Below are positions 34,786 to 43,614 of a stretch of 64,000 bases of DNA, one piece after another. The stretch comes from Methylobacterium mesophilicum SR1.6/6 (GTDB lineage Bacteria > Pseudomonadota > Alphaproteobacteria > Rhizobiales > Beijerinckiaceae), in the NCBI RefSeq assembly GCF_000364445.2, contig NZ_CP043538.1:2115612-2179611 (forward strand), in the 5' to 3' direction. A program made the position numbers and the translations under genes. A model generated the notes under the pieces. The model saw nothing but the letters and a program-made list of their open reading frames with translations, was not told the origin of the DNA and made no database searches. Every line of letters begins with the position of its first letter. Position 1 is the stretch's first letter.

Positions 34786-35091
34786 ATGAGCGCGTCCAGG
34801 ATCCCCGAGGAGGCGGTTGGCGCGATCCCGCCCGGGTCGGTGGCGACCCGTGAGAGTGCGGCGCTCGGGTCGGGCGCCGTCGGCGCGGGAGCCCTGGGCG
34901 CCTCGGCGCTGGGGGCGCTCGCCGTCGGGGTCGCGGCCATCGGCGCGGTGGCGCTGGGCGCCTTCGCGATCGGCCGCCTGTCGGTGGCGCGTGCCCGGGT
35001 CGGTTCCCTGGAGGTCGGGTCGTTGAAGGTCGGATCGCTGGAGATCGACACGCTCACGGTGCGGTCGCTGCGCACGCCGCAGCAGGATTGA
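34786..35091 (+). CDS. Pentapeptide-like repeat protein
   Basis: 101 residues from the ATG at 34786. Residues 26-95 are fourteen consecutive pentads with an aliphatic residue (L/V/I) at position 2, Gly usually at position 3, and Leu or another small/hydrophobic residue at position 5. Examples: ALGAS, AVGVA, AIGRL, RVGSL, EVGSL, KVGSL. The first eight are Ala/Gly-rich and hydrophobic, the last six charged. The periodicity fits a four-sided beta-helix like pentapeptide-repeat proteins, though the strict A(D/N)LxX consensus is absent. Function unknown; followed by a small acidic protein gene. Confidence 0.7.
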   Translation: MSASRIPEEAVGAIPPGSVATRESAALGSGAVGAGALGASALGALAVGVAAIGAVALGAFAIGRLSVARARVGSLEVGSLKVGSLEIDTLTVRSLRTPQQD

Positions 35092-35148
35092 CCCCAGGGC
35101 ACGCTTGCCGGGCCGCCGCCCCGGAGGCGAACGCGAGGACAGGGTGCG

Positions 35149-35409
35149 ATGACCGATCCGAAGCCGCCCTTCCGCGCCACGGACGCGGTGGATGCCCTCG
35201 GCGAGACCGAGGGCGATTTCGTCCTCCCGCTCTGCCTGCCACGGCCCAGCCTGCTGGTCGGCGAGGATCTCGCCGTCGTGGTGCTCGACACGATACACGG
35301 CCAGCGCGTGGGTCTGCCCCTCTCGCCGCAGGGCGTCGCGGATCTTCACTCCGTGCTGGGGGAGGCTCTGCGCCTGCTGCAGGCGCGGGATGGCGGTGCG
35401 GTTCAGTGA
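35149..35409 (+). CDS. Hypothetical small protein
   Basis: 86 residues, ATG start, no signal peptide or membrane helix. It is acidic in the first third and has a regular beta/alpha pattern (LPLCLPRPSLLVGEDLAVVVLDTIHGQRVGLPLS, then helix VADLHSVLGEALRLLQARD). No family recognised. It lies 57 bases after the pentapeptide-like gene and could share its transcript. Confidence 0.6.
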   Translation: MTDPKPPFRATDAVDALGETEGDFVLPLCLPRPSLLVGEDLAVVVLDTIHGQRVGLPLSPQGVADLHSVLGEALRLLQARDGGAVQ

Positions 35410-35506
35410 CCGGGGTCGATCCTCCGGGATCCGATGCCTCCGCGCGCTAAGGCTTCGTTGAGACGCCGCGCGTAACCCTGACGCCGCCCTTCCCGCGTGG
35501 CGGCCG

Positions 35507-36259
35507 ATGCGCGCTTCTCCCGTCCTCCTCGTGCTGCTGGCTGCCGGCGCGCCCGCGCAGGCCCGGCCCGCGACCTTCCTGGCGGTGCATGCCCTCGGCA
35601 TGGCGGCGCTGCCGTCGGTCCCGCCGCACGCCGCGCCAGTGCCGGAGGGGCGTACCCGCTTCCTCCCGCTCATCGCCCGCGAGGCCGCGGGTACCGGCCT
35701 TCCGGTCGCCGTGGCCGATGCCGTCGCCCGGATCGAGAGCGGCTACGATCCGGCGCTGGTGGGCAGCGTCGGCGAGGTCGGGCTGATGCAGGTCCGGCCC
35801 ACCACCGCGGCGATGCTGGGATTCCGCGGCACGGTGGCGGACCTGGCGGCGCCGGAGATCAACGTCCGCTACGGCGTGCGCTACCTGGCGGAGGCATGGC
35901 GCCGGGCCGACGGCGACCTGTGCCGCGCGCTGATGAAGTACCGGGCGGGCCATGGGTCGGAGGTGATGTCGCGCCTGTCGCAGCTCTACTGCGCCCGCGC
36001 CCAGGCGATCCTGTCCGACTCCGAGGGGCGCCTCGGCCCCGGCCGGTCGGCCGTTCCGGTGCGGCTCGCCGCCGTGGCTGCGGCCGACCCGCGGCACGGC
36101 CGGGCGGCGCCTGCTCCGGCGGCCCCGCGTTCGTTCTGGGAGGTTCATCGGGCCCGCATCGCCCGGCTCAACACCGCCGTCGTGGCGCGCTGGCGGGCAC
36201 GCGGATGGGCGCCGAGCGGCGCCGCGGCCGCGCTGGCGACGGAGCGCGCGGGCGGCTGA
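35507..36259 (+). CDS. Lytic transglycosylase, SLT domain
   Basis: 250 residues with a short signal peptide (RASPVLLVLLAAGAPAQA). The SLT goose-lysozyme-like domain covers about 52-150: catalytic Glu in ARIESGYDP, then GEVGLMQVRPTTAAMLG, INVRYGVRYLAEAW and ALMKYRAGHG. It cleaves peptidoglycan glycan strands to 1,6-anhydro products in the periplasm. The C-terminal 90 residues are Arg/Ala-rich and variable. It is convergent with the YedK gene, 19 bases between stops. Confidence 0.9.
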   Translation: MRASPVLLVLLAAGAPAQARPATFLAVHALGMAALPSVPPHAAPVPEGRTRFLPLIAREAAGTGLPVAVADAVARIESGYDPALVGSVGEVGLMQVRPTTAAMLGFRGTVADLAAPEINVRYGVRYLAEAWRRADGDLCRALMKYRAGHGSEVMSRLSQLYCARAQAILSDSEGRLGPGRSAVPVRLAAVAAADPRHGRAAPAPAAPRSFWEVHRARIARLNTAVVARWRARGWAPSGAAAALATERAGG

Positions 36260-36278
36260 CGGCGCGGATCGGCCCGGC

Positions 36279-36947
36279 TCAATCCGCGGGCTGCGGCTCC
36301 GGTTCGTCCGACCGCGCCCCCCGGGCCACCTCCCGCATCTCCAGATCCGGCAGCGGGCGCTGGAGGCGGAGGGCCTCGGCGGTGGGGGCTTCGAGCCAGG
36401 TCGCCCACTCCTCGGGCTTCGTGAGCAGCACCGGCATCGCCTTGGGATGGACCGGACCGACGACGCCGTTCGCCTCCGTCGTCAGGAAGGAGAACAGCCG
36501 GTGCTCCTCGGCGACCCGGTCGGGGTTCTCGCGCTTCGTCCCGCGCACGCCCGTCCACGGGCGCCAGATCCCCGCGAAGGCGAAGAGCGGCCGATCCACG
36601 TCCAGGGCGAACCAGACCGGCGTCTTGCGCGGCTTGGTGTCGGCGTATTCGCTGAAGGCGGTCACCGGCACGAGGCAGCGGTGGGCGACCCCGAGCCACG
36701 GGCGCCAGTGCGGGCTCGCCACGTTGCGCACGTTGGTGACCGGATGCTCGCCGAACGCCTTCGGCCCCGGCATGCCCCAGCGCATCATGACGAGATCCCG
36801 GCCGGACGCGCCGTTCAGCACCACGGGTGCCAGCTGGTCCGGAAAGATAGCCGGCAACAACGGCAGGTTTCCGGTGCGGTCCTCTGTGATCCCGAAGGCC
36901 CGGCGCAGATCCGCCGGTCCGGTCCGCAGGCTGTAGAGGTTGCACAT
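36279..36947 (-). CDS. SOS response-associated peptidase (YedK/HMCES family)
   Basis: 222 residues from the ATG at 36947, which gives the obligatory Met-Cys2 N-terminus (MCNLYSL). An open extension upstream to 37115 would hide it. NVRN, the EYAD Glu and a His in PVHPKAMPVLL match the catalytic and crosslinking set. The enzyme forms a thiazolidine crosslink with abasic sites in single-stranded DNA, shielding them. The C-terminus after about 195 is acidic and divergent. No LexA box was identified upstream. Confidence 0.93.
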   Translation of the reverse strand: MCNLYSLRTGPADLRRAFGITEDRTGNLPLLPAIFPDQLAPVVLNGASGRDLVMMRWGMPGPKAFGEHPVTNVRNVASPHWRPWLGVAHRCLVPVTAFSEYADTKPRKTPVWFALDVDRPLFAFAGIWRPWTGVRGTKRENPDRVAEEHRLFSFLTTEANGVVGPVHPKAMPVLLTKPEEWATWLEAPTAEALRLQRPLPDLEMREVARGARSDEPEPQPAD

Positions 36948-37163
36948 GGCACCGTCCGCCGATCCGGGCGCAGCCGTGCGCCAAGCTTCGATGCCGTTCT
37001 CGGCGCGGACGGCCGAAGCGTCAACGTCGCTCCATGATCGGCTCAGCCGCCGGTCGGCGGCCCACGCCCAACCAAACTCCGGGCGTGCCCACAAGCCTGT
37101 CGGGGCTTCGGACATCCCGGGGGCTCGGTAAGGCCAGGCGGCGTGCGACCGCCCGGCCGCACC

Positions 37164-38336
37164 TCAGAGGTGAAACACCACCTTCACGCAGCCGTCCTTC
37201 TTGTCGCGGAAGGTCTTGTAGAGGTCTGGGCCGTCCGCAAGGTTCTCGGATCGGTGCGTGATCAGGGAGGTCATGTCGAACTTGCCCTCCTGGATTAGCT
37301 TGGTCAGCGTCTCCAGAAAGCGCTTCACGTGGGTCTGGCCGCTCTTGATGGTCAGCCCCTTCTGCACGATCGAACCCATGTTGACCGGCAGCGGACCGCC
37401 GTAGACGCCAGGCACCGAGACGATGCCGCAGGGCCGTACCGCCTTGATCGCCTCGGCGAGCGCGTAGGGCCGCTCGGTGGCGGTCAGCTTCTCCTGGACG
37501 GTGGACAGCATGCCGGTGATGCCGCCATGGCCGGCGCTCGCCTCCATGCCGACGCAGTCGATCACCGCGTCGGCGCCCTGGCCCTTGGTGATGTCCTTGA
37601 TCCGCTCGAAGACATCCTCATTCATGAAGTCGATGATGTCGGTGGCGCCGACCTTCCTCGCCAGGGCGATGCGCTCGGGCACCGTCTCGATGACGATGAT
37701 CCGCTCGGCGCCCATGATCTTGGCCGACTGGATGGTGAAGATGCCGACCGGCCCGGCGCCCCAGATTGCGATGGTCTCGCCGCCCTGGATCTCGCAATGC
37801 TCGGCGGCCTGCCAGCCGGTGGGCAGGATGTCGGTGAGGAACAGGACCGACTCGTCGTCCATGCCGTCGGGCACCTTCATGGGCGCCACGTCGGCCATCG
37901 GCACGCGCACGTACTCGGCCTGGCCGCCCGCGTAGCCGCCGGTGAGGTGCGAGTAGCCGAACAGGCCGGCGGTGGTGTAGCCGAACTGCGCGGCGGCCAT
38001 CTCGGCGTTGCGATTCGAGCGCTCGCACACCGAGTAGTTGCCGAGCTTGCACTGGCGGCACGCGCCGCAGTTGATGTTGAAGGGCACGATGATCCGGTCG
38101 CCCTTCTTGAACTTGGTGAAGCCCTGACCGACCTCGACCACCTCGCCCATGAACTCGTGGCCGAGGACGTCGCCGCTCTCCATGGTGGGCATGAGCCCGT
38201 CCATCAGGTGCAGGTCCGAGCCGCAGATCGCGCAGCTCGTCACCTTGATGATCACGTCGCGGGCATCCTCGATGACGGGGTCCGGGACCGTGTCGCAGCG
38301 GATATCGTTCCGTCCGTGCCAGCACAGGGCCTTCAT
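37164..38336 (-). CDS. Zinc-dependent alcohol dehydrogenase (formaldehyde-dehydrogenase-like)
   Basis: 390 residues. Catalytic zinc ligands lie in CAICGSDLH and GHEFMGEV. The structural zinc set is CGACRQCKLGNYSVC. The Rossmann GAGPVG motif follows. The insertion MLSTVQEKL...TERPYALAEAI and the length place it among glutathione-independent formaldehyde-dehydrogenase-like threonine/alcohol dehydrogenases. It oxidises or reduces small alcohols or aldehydes with NAD(P). Substrate unknown; a detoxification role in a methylotroph is inference. Confidence 0.92.
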   Translation of the reverse strand: MKALCWHGRNDIRCDTVPDPVIEDARDVIIKVTSCAICGSDLHLMDGLMPTMESGDVLGHEFMGEVVEVGQGFTKFKKGDRIIVPFNINCGACRQCKLGNYSVCERSNRNAEMAAAQFGYTTAGLFGYSHLTGGYAGGQAEYVRVPMADVAPMKVPDGMDDESVLFLTDILPTGWQAAEHCEIQGGETIAIWGAGPVGIFTIQSAKIMGAERIIVIETVPERIALARKVGATDIIDFMNEDVFERIKDITKGQGADAVIDCVGMEASAGHGGITGMLSTVQEKLTATERPYALAEAIKAVRPCGIVSVPGVYGGPLPVNMGSIVQKGLTIKSGQTHVKRFLETLTKLIQEGKFDMTSLITHRSENLADGPDLYKTFRDKKDGCVKVVFHL

Positions 38337-38613
38337 GGCAGGCGTCTCCAGAGGTCATCATGCCATGGCTGGGAGCCAGCCATCTCACGGAGTAAGCCCG
38401 GCTCGGCACGGCCAAGTTCCGGCCGATGCGGGCGCGACGGCAGTCCCCTGCCCGAGCCGGTCCATGCGGGACCCGACCGTCGCCATCGCCGGTTATCAGC
38501 CCGGCGGGCCGCCGCGCGCTCGCGCTTGCCGATCGCGTTTGGGTCCCAGACCCCAGCGTCCCAGGGCGCGCCGCGCGGTCCCGACGATCCGATCCATCCT
38601 CCCGCGAGTCCCC

Positions 38614-39726
38614 ATGCCGAGCAGCCCTGTCCTCCAGCCCGTCACGATCGGCGCGCTGAACCTGAAGAACCGGGTCGTGATGGCGCCCCTGACGCGCAGC
38701 CGCTCCGACGACGCGGGCGTGCCGCCTGACTTCGCCGCTGACTATTATGGGCAGCGGGCGAGCGCCGGCCTGATCGTCGCGGAGGCGACCAACATCTCGC
38801 CCCAGGCCGCGGGCTACGCCTTCACGCCGGGGATCTGGTCCGACGCGCAGGTCGAGAGTTGGACCCGGATCGTCCGGACGGTCCACGCCAACGACGGGCT
38901 GATCTTTCTCCAGCTCTGGCATACCGGGCGGATCTCGCACCCCGACCTCCAGCCGGGCGGCGGTGTGCCGGTCTCGGCCTCGGCGATCCGGCCCGAAGGC
39001 ACCGCCTTCACTCGCGCGGGCATGAAGGCGCATGTCACGCCCCGGGCGCTGGAGACCGACGAGATCCCGGGCATCGTGGCCGATTATCGCCGGGCCGCCG
39101 AGAACGCCAAGCGCGCCGGGTTCGACGGCGTGGAGATCCACTCCGCCAACAACTACCTGCTCGAGCAATTCGTGCGCGATTCGACGAACCGGCGCACCGA
39201 TCAATACGGCGGCTCTGTCGAGAACCGCCTGCGCTTCCCGTTGGAGGTGGTTCGGGCCGTCACCGAAGTCTGGGGCGGCGGTGAGCGCGTCGGCATCCGG
39301 ATCTCACCGACCACCACGCAGCCGGGCGAGACGCCCCTCGATTCCAATCCGAATGCCACCTACGGCGCCTATCTCGACGCGCTCAACGGGTTCGGCCTGC
39401 TCTACGTCCACGCGATCGAGGGTGTGACGCAGCAGACCCGCGACGCGCCGGACGGCGTCGATCTCACCGCTCTGCGTCGCAGGTTCAAGGGCGCCTATAT
39501 CGGCAATAACGGCCTGACCCTGGATCTGGCCGAGAAGGAGCTGACGGAAGGCCGGGCCGACCTGTTCAGCTTCGGTCGGCCGTATCTCGCCAATCCGGAC
39601 CTCGTGGAGCGCTTCGCAACCGGCGCGCCGATCGCGGAGGCGCCGAAGGCGTACTGGTACGGCGGCGGCGCGAACGGTTATTCCGATTGGCCCGGCCTGC
39701 ACGGGCCGGTGCCGGTGCGCCGTTGA
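38614..39726 (+). CDS. Old yellow enzyme-type alkene reductase (NemA-like)
   Basis: 370 residues from the ATG at 38614. FMN-barrel landmarks: NRVVMAPLTRSR, HTGRISHP, FDGVEIHSANNYLLEQFVRDSTNRRTDQYGGSVENR and FSFGRPYLANPDL, matching the OYE/NemA group. These enzymes reduce activated C=C bonds, nitro compounds and N-ethylmaleimide with NAD(P)H. The N-terminal residues are typical; the start is unambiguous. Stands divergent from the alcohol dehydrogenase with 277 bases between. Confidence 0.94.
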   Translation: MPSSPVLQPVTIGALNLKNRVVMAPLTRSRSDDAGVPPDFAADYYGQRASAGLIVAEATNISPQAAGYAFTPGIWSDAQVESWTRIVRTVHANDGLIFLQLWHTGRISHPDLQPGGGVPVSASAIRPEGTAFTRAGMKAHVTPRALETDEIPGIVADYRRAAENAKRAGFDGVEIHSANNYLLEQFVRDSTNRRTDQYGGSVENRLRFPLEVVRAVTEVWGGGERVGIRISPTTTQPGETPLDSNPNATYGAYLDALNGFGLLYVHAIEGVTQQTRDAPDGVDLTALRRRFKGAYIGNNGLTLDLAEKELTEGRADLFSFGRPYLANPDLVERFATGAPIAEAPKAYWYGGGANGYSDWPGLHGPVPVRR

Positions 39727-39729
39727 TCG

Positions 39730-39744
39730 GCGGACACGGTCCGC
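39730..39744. terminator. Short hairpin after the OYE gene
   Basis: Perfect six-pair inverted repeat GCGGAC / GTCCGC with loop ACG, four bases after the OYE stop codon. The stem is short and no U-run follows, so the termination role is tentative. Confidence 0.4.
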
Positions 39745-39766
39745 TCCCGGCCGAATGGTTTACGAA

Positions 39767-39782
39767 TGTTTCACGTGAAACG
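39767..39782. promoter_or_regulatory. parS-like centromere site (candidate ParB-binding palindrome)
   Basis: TGTTTCACGTGAAACG matches the bacterial parS consensus TGTTTCACGTGAAACA at 15 of 16 positions and contains the perfect 14-base palindrome GTTTCACGTGAAAC. It lies between convergent stops. I noticed no other copy in the window. Confidence 0.6.
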
Positions 39783-39970
39783 TCGCCATTCACGTCGGGT
39801 TTACCAAAGAGGCTGCTTCGACCAGGCCCGGTGGCGCACCCGGATCGCGGCATCGCCGTTTTCGCGAGCGGCACGAAGCAAGCCGGGGTGCCACCTCGAC
39901 CAGGGCGAGGGGACGGAGATCGATCCCGTTTCCCCGATGGCGTCGGTTCAGCCCGTCGACGGATGCCCTG

Positions 39971-41209
39971 TCAGGCGATCCCGTCGATGCCGATATGAAG
40001 CTGTTCGGGACCGCGGAGGGAGGCACCGGGCCGGTAGGGCGGATCCCGCATCAGCCGCGGCGCGACGAGACGGCGGCTCAGCGCCACGAGGGCGATCTCG
40101 GCCTCGATCCGCGCGAGGGGCGCGCCGACGCAGTAGTGCAGGCCGCCGCCGAAACCGAAATGCTCGATGTCCGGGCGATCGGGATCGAACCGGTCGGGCC
40201 GGTCGAACCGGGCGGGGTCGCGGTTCGCCGCGGCGAAAAGCAGAATGACCGGCGCGCCCTTCGGGATCGTCTCCCCCGCGAGCGGGATCGCCCCGAGAGC
40301 CTTCCGGGTCCGGAAATGCACCGGGGGCTCGTATCGCAGGACCTCCTCGATCAGCCGCGGGGCCCGCTCGGGATCGGCGCGCAGGCGCTCCAGCTCCGCA
40401 GGGTGGCGCAGCAGGGTCAGCATCGCGTTGGTGATCAGATTCACCGTCGTCTCATGGCCGGCGACCAGCAGCAGGATCGCGGTGGCGATCAGGTCGAAGT
40501 CGCTCATCTGCTTCCGGCCGCCAGGCCCGGGCGCGGCGAGCCCGCTCAGCATGTCGGCGGCCGGATGCCGGCGCTTCTCGCGGATGAGATCGCGCATGTA
40601 GCCGGAGATCGCGTCGAAGGCCGCCACCGTGCGTCGGCGGGTCTCGACGTCGCCGCGCGCGTCCGGCTCGAGGGCCGTGGCGAGCTGCGTCGCCCAGGAC
40701 TGGAATCGGGGCTCGTCGGATTCCGGCACGCCGAGCAGTTCGCAGATCACCGAGACGGGCAGCGGATAGGACAGGTGGTCCACGAGACAGATCTCGCTGC
40801 GGCCGCGGCATGCATCGAGGAGGCCGTCCACCTCCCGGGCCACACGATCGCGCAGGCCCTGGACGCGCGGGATGGTGAACTCCCGCATCACCGCCGCGCG
40901 CAGAGTGTCGTGGTCCGGCGGATCGCGGAAGATCAGCGGCCGGTGCGCGGTGGCGATGCGACTGCGGATCGGGTTGAGGATCCAGTCGCGGATGGGATTG
41001 CCGGTGGGGGGGCGCTTGAACGGCGGTAGATCCTCCGAACTGAGCCGCGGATCGAAGAGCACGGTGCGGATCGCCGCATGCGTGCTCACCACGTAGCTGC
41101 CGTCGCGCTGGCGGGCGACCGGTCGTTCCCGCAGGCGTGCGTAGAGCGGGTATGGGTCGGCCCGGTTGGCCGGGTCCATTACGGCGGAGAAGAGCGTGTC
41201 GTCAGGCAT
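39971..41209 (-). CDS. Cytochrome P450
   Basis: 412 residues from the ATG at 41209, a typical soluble bacterial class I P450. Oxygen-binding helix motif AGHET (250-254), ExxR at Glu289-Arg292, and heme-binding FGFGGGLHYCVG with Cys360 are intact. Its start overlaps the ferredoxin-reductase stop by eight bases, so it is the last gene of an operon supplying its own ferredoxin and reductase plus a glycosyltransferase. It monooxygenates an organic substrate that is not identifiable here. Confidence 0.95.
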   Translation of the reverse strand: MPDDTLFSAVMDPANRADPYPLYARLRERPVARQRDGSYVVSTHAAIRTVLFDPRLSSEDLPPFKRPPTGNPIRDWILNPIRSRIATAHRPLIFRDPPDHDTLRAAVMREFTIPRVQGLRDRVAREVDGLLDACRGRSEICLVDHLSYPLPVSVICELLGVPESDEPRFQSWATQLATALEPDARGDVETRRRTVAAFDAISGYMRDLIREKRRHPAADMLSGLAAPGPGGRKQMSDFDLIATAILLLVAGHETTVNLITNAMLTLLRHPAELERLRADPERAPRLIEEVLRYEPPVHFRTRKALGAIPLAGETIPKGAPVILLFAAANRDPARFDRPDRFDPDRPDIEHFGFGGGLHYCVGAPLARIEAEIALVALSRRLVAPRLMRDPPYRPGASLRGPEQLHIGIDGIA

Positions 41210-42527
41210 GCGTGACCTCGGCGGGAAGCGCCGCCGGAACGGTCGCCCGCGGCACCGGGAAGCCGGGGACGGCGGTCTCGATGCGGGGCTGGTCGGTGGC
41301 GTCCGCGATCGGCGGAAACGCGGCGCCGACCCGGATCGCCTCCGCGTAGGCCGGCAGCCAGCGGGCCTGATCGAAGGACACGGCCCCGATGCTGCGCCCC
41401 GCGCGGCCGTAGACCGCGAGGAAGCGCCGGGACGCCCGCGAGCCCTGCACCACGGCGACCGAATCCGCGCCTCCGGCCAAGCCGACCAGCTTGATGTTGA
41501 TGCCGAACTGGCTCGACCAGAAGGCCGGCAGGTGCTCGTAGGCGCGCTGGTCTCCGGGGCCGGCCAGCATGTTGCGGGCGGCGTGAGCGGCCTGCTCGAC
41601 GGCGTTGCTCCAATGCTCCACCGAGACCGATCGCCCGCCGTAGAGCCGGATCGGCCAGCGTGCGACGTCGCCGGCCACGTAGATGTCGGGGCAGGGCGTG
41701 CCGCCCGCATCGCGGGCCCGGCAGGCCTCGTCGCAGGTCACGCCGCCGGGATCTGCCATGAGGCCGGCGCCGCTGAGCCAGCCCGTGGCCCGGGTTGCGC
41801 CCAGGGCCGCGATGACGAGGTCGGTCTCGAGGGCCTGTCCGTCCGCCAGCCGGGCGCGCGCCACCCGGCCCGCGGCATCGCCCTCGAAGGCCCGGACCAT
41901 CGCGCCGGGACGGAAATCCGCGCCGGAATCGCGCAAGCATTCGGCGATCACGCGTCCGACATAGAGTCCCAGCGCGTTGGCCAGGGGCGTCGGGTTCGGG
42001 TCGATCAGGGTCACGGGTAGGCCGAGGTCCCGCAGGCACGAGGCGGCCTCGCACCCGATCAGGCCGCCGCCGACGATGAGAACCCGGCGCGGGCCGGCGG
42101 CCAGGGCCGCCCGCAAAGCCGCCGCATCGTCGCGGCCCCGGAGCGTGTGGATGCCAGCGAGGTCGCCCCCGGCCTCGGTCGGCCACGACCGCGCCTCGGC
42201 TCCCGTCGTGATGAGGAGCTTCTCGTATGCCAGGGCGGAACCGTCGGCGAGCCGGATCGTGCGGGCCTCGCGATCAAGGGACACGGCGGCGCTCCCGAGC
42301 CGCCAGCGGGCCCGCAGGGGGGCGAGTTCCGGCAGCCGCGTCGCCCCGGCCTCCAGCTTGCCGGCGAGGACGTGCTTCGACAGGGGCGGACGGTCGTACG
42401 GGCGGTAGGGCTCGGCACCCACGAGGGTCAGGGGGCCGTCGTAGCCGCCCTGCCGGAGGGCCTCCGCGCCGCGCAGGCCCGCCAGCGAGGCGCCAACCAC
42501 GACGATGCCGGCAGGCTCAGGGGTCAC
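41202..42527 (-). CDS. FAD-dependent ferredoxin reductase
   Basis: 441 residues. N-terminal FAD motif GASLAGLRGAEALRQGG, YRPYDRPPLSKHVLAG characteristic of putidaredoxin-reductase-type enzymes, a second dinucleotide motif GGGLIGCEAAS for NAD(P)H, and YVAGDVARW. A C-terminal reductase domain follows. It passes electrons from NAD(P)H to the neighbouring 3Fe-4S ferredoxin and then to the P450. The ATG overlaps the ferredoxin stop by four bases, showing tight coupling. Confidence 0.94.
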   Translation of the reverse strand: MTPEPAGIVVVGASLAGLRGAEALRQGGYDGPLTLVGAEPYRPYDRPPLSKHVLAGKLEAGATRLPELAPLRARWRLGSAAVSLDREARTIRLADGSALAYEKLLITTGAEARSWPTEAGGDLAGIHTLRGRDDAAALRAALAAGPRRVLIVGGGLIGCEAASCLRDLGLPVTLIDPNPTPLANALGLYVGRVIAECLRDSGADFRPGAMVRAFEGDAAGRVARARLADGQALETDLVIAALGATRATGWLSGAGLMADPGGVTCDEACRARDAGGTPCPDIYVAGDVARWPIRLYGGRSVSVEHWSNAVEQAAHAARNMLAGPGDQRAYEHLPAFWSSQFGINIKLVGLAGGADSVAVVQGSRASRRFLAVYGRAGRSIGAVSFDQARWLPAYAEAIRVGAAFPPIADATDQPRIETAVPGFPVPRATVPAALPAEVTHA

Positions 42528-42775
42528 GGCGTCTCTCCGTCATCCGCGCCGGCCTGGAGGCGGATGGCACGGACCGGGCAGGCCTGGACCGCCCGCTCGA
42601 TCGCCCCGCGCCGCTCGGCCGGCGGCGCGGGATCGTAGAACAGGATCTCGTGGCCGTGCAGCACGAATGCGTCGGGGGCCGCGTAGCAGCACTGGGCATA
42701 GCCCTGGCAGCGGTTGAGATCGACGACGACGCGCAGGGGCCCGCCCCCGACCCCGGGACCGGACGGCGCGCTCAC
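42524..42775 (-). CDS. 3Fe-4S ferredoxin (P450-associated)
   Basis: 83 residues from a GTG at 42775. Three cluster ligands are seen: Cys23 and Cys29 in RCQGYAQCC, and Cys66 in ACP. The second position of the usual 4Fe-4S set is absent (Cys23-x5-Cys29), diagnostic for 3Fe-4S ferredoxins that serve bacterial P450s. The GTG start overlaps the TGA of the upstream glycosyltransferase by four bases and the stop overlaps the reductase start, so order and stoichiometry fit an electron-transfer chain. Confidence 0.92.
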   Translation of the reverse strand: MSAPSGPGVGGGPLRVVVDLNRCQGYAQCCYAAPDAFVLHGHEILFYDPAPPAERRGAIERAVQACPVRAIRLQAGADDGETP

Positions 42776-43614
42776 GCCGACCTCATCAGCGGCACCGCGA
42801 GACCCGCACCGATGCCGCGCACCGGGCCCGTGCCTGCAAGGTCGTCGATCGCCGTCATGATGCCGGCCATGGCGTCCCGGGCCGCGAAGGCGTCGCGCAT
42901 CGTACCGGCGCGCTGCCGGAAGCCGGGCTCGTCGAGCACCCGCGCCACCGCCGCGCCGATCGCGTCCGAACTCGGCGTGTTGGTCGCGAGGTTGAGGCCG
43001 ACGCCGGACCAGCCGATGCGCGCGTTCACCTCCGCCTTGTCCTCGGTGAGGCCGGCGGAGACGATCGGGACGCCGGCGGCGAGCGCCTGCGAGACGCTGC
43101 CGTAGCCGCCGTTGGTCACGAGCACGCTGACCCGCGGCAGCAGATCGCGGAACGGCAGGAACTCGGAGACGCGGGTGTTGGCCGGGATCGGCCCGCGCAG
43201 GGCGTCGACGGGGCGCCCGCCGGTGGTGGCCAGGACGAGGAGGTCGTCGCGACCCGCCAGGGCGGCGAGAGTCGGCTCGACCAGCTCGCCGAAATCCGCG
43301 TTGGCCAAGGTCCCCTGCGTCACCAGGATGACGGGCCGGCCCGCCGCATTCGCCGCCTCCAGCTCCGGCCACCAATCCGGCAAGGGAGCCGGCGGCGCGG
43401 GCGGCTCCAGCAGCCCGATGAAGCGTACGCCCGGCGGCAACGCGCCGTAATCGTACTCGAAGCCCGGCACGGTGGGCTGGAGGAACAGGTCGGGCAGCAC
43501 CACGATGGAGTGCGGCAGCGAGGCCGGCAGCGGCGGCAGGCCGAGCTTGGCGAGCTGGCCGTCGGCGTAGGCGCGGACCGGGTTGGCGAAGGCCGCATCC
43601 ATGCCGGCCTTCAT
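42772..43614 (-). pseudogene. UGT-like glycosyltransferase, C-terminal part (frameshifted)
   Basis: 280 residues holding the sugar-nucleotide-binding half of a macrolide-type GT1 enzyme, including VSVLVTNGGYGSVSQALAAGVP. The N-terminal half is in the preceding frame at 43611-44099. One extra base in a run of six G (plus strand 43651-43656) would join them, reading continuously from LGLPP into AGDQAERVRYAAMKAGMDAAF. As it stands the ATG at 43614 overlaps the TGA of the first part (ATGA), so separate translation is conceivable. It is either an assembly error, a real knock-out, or a slippery frameshift site. Confidence 0.8.
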
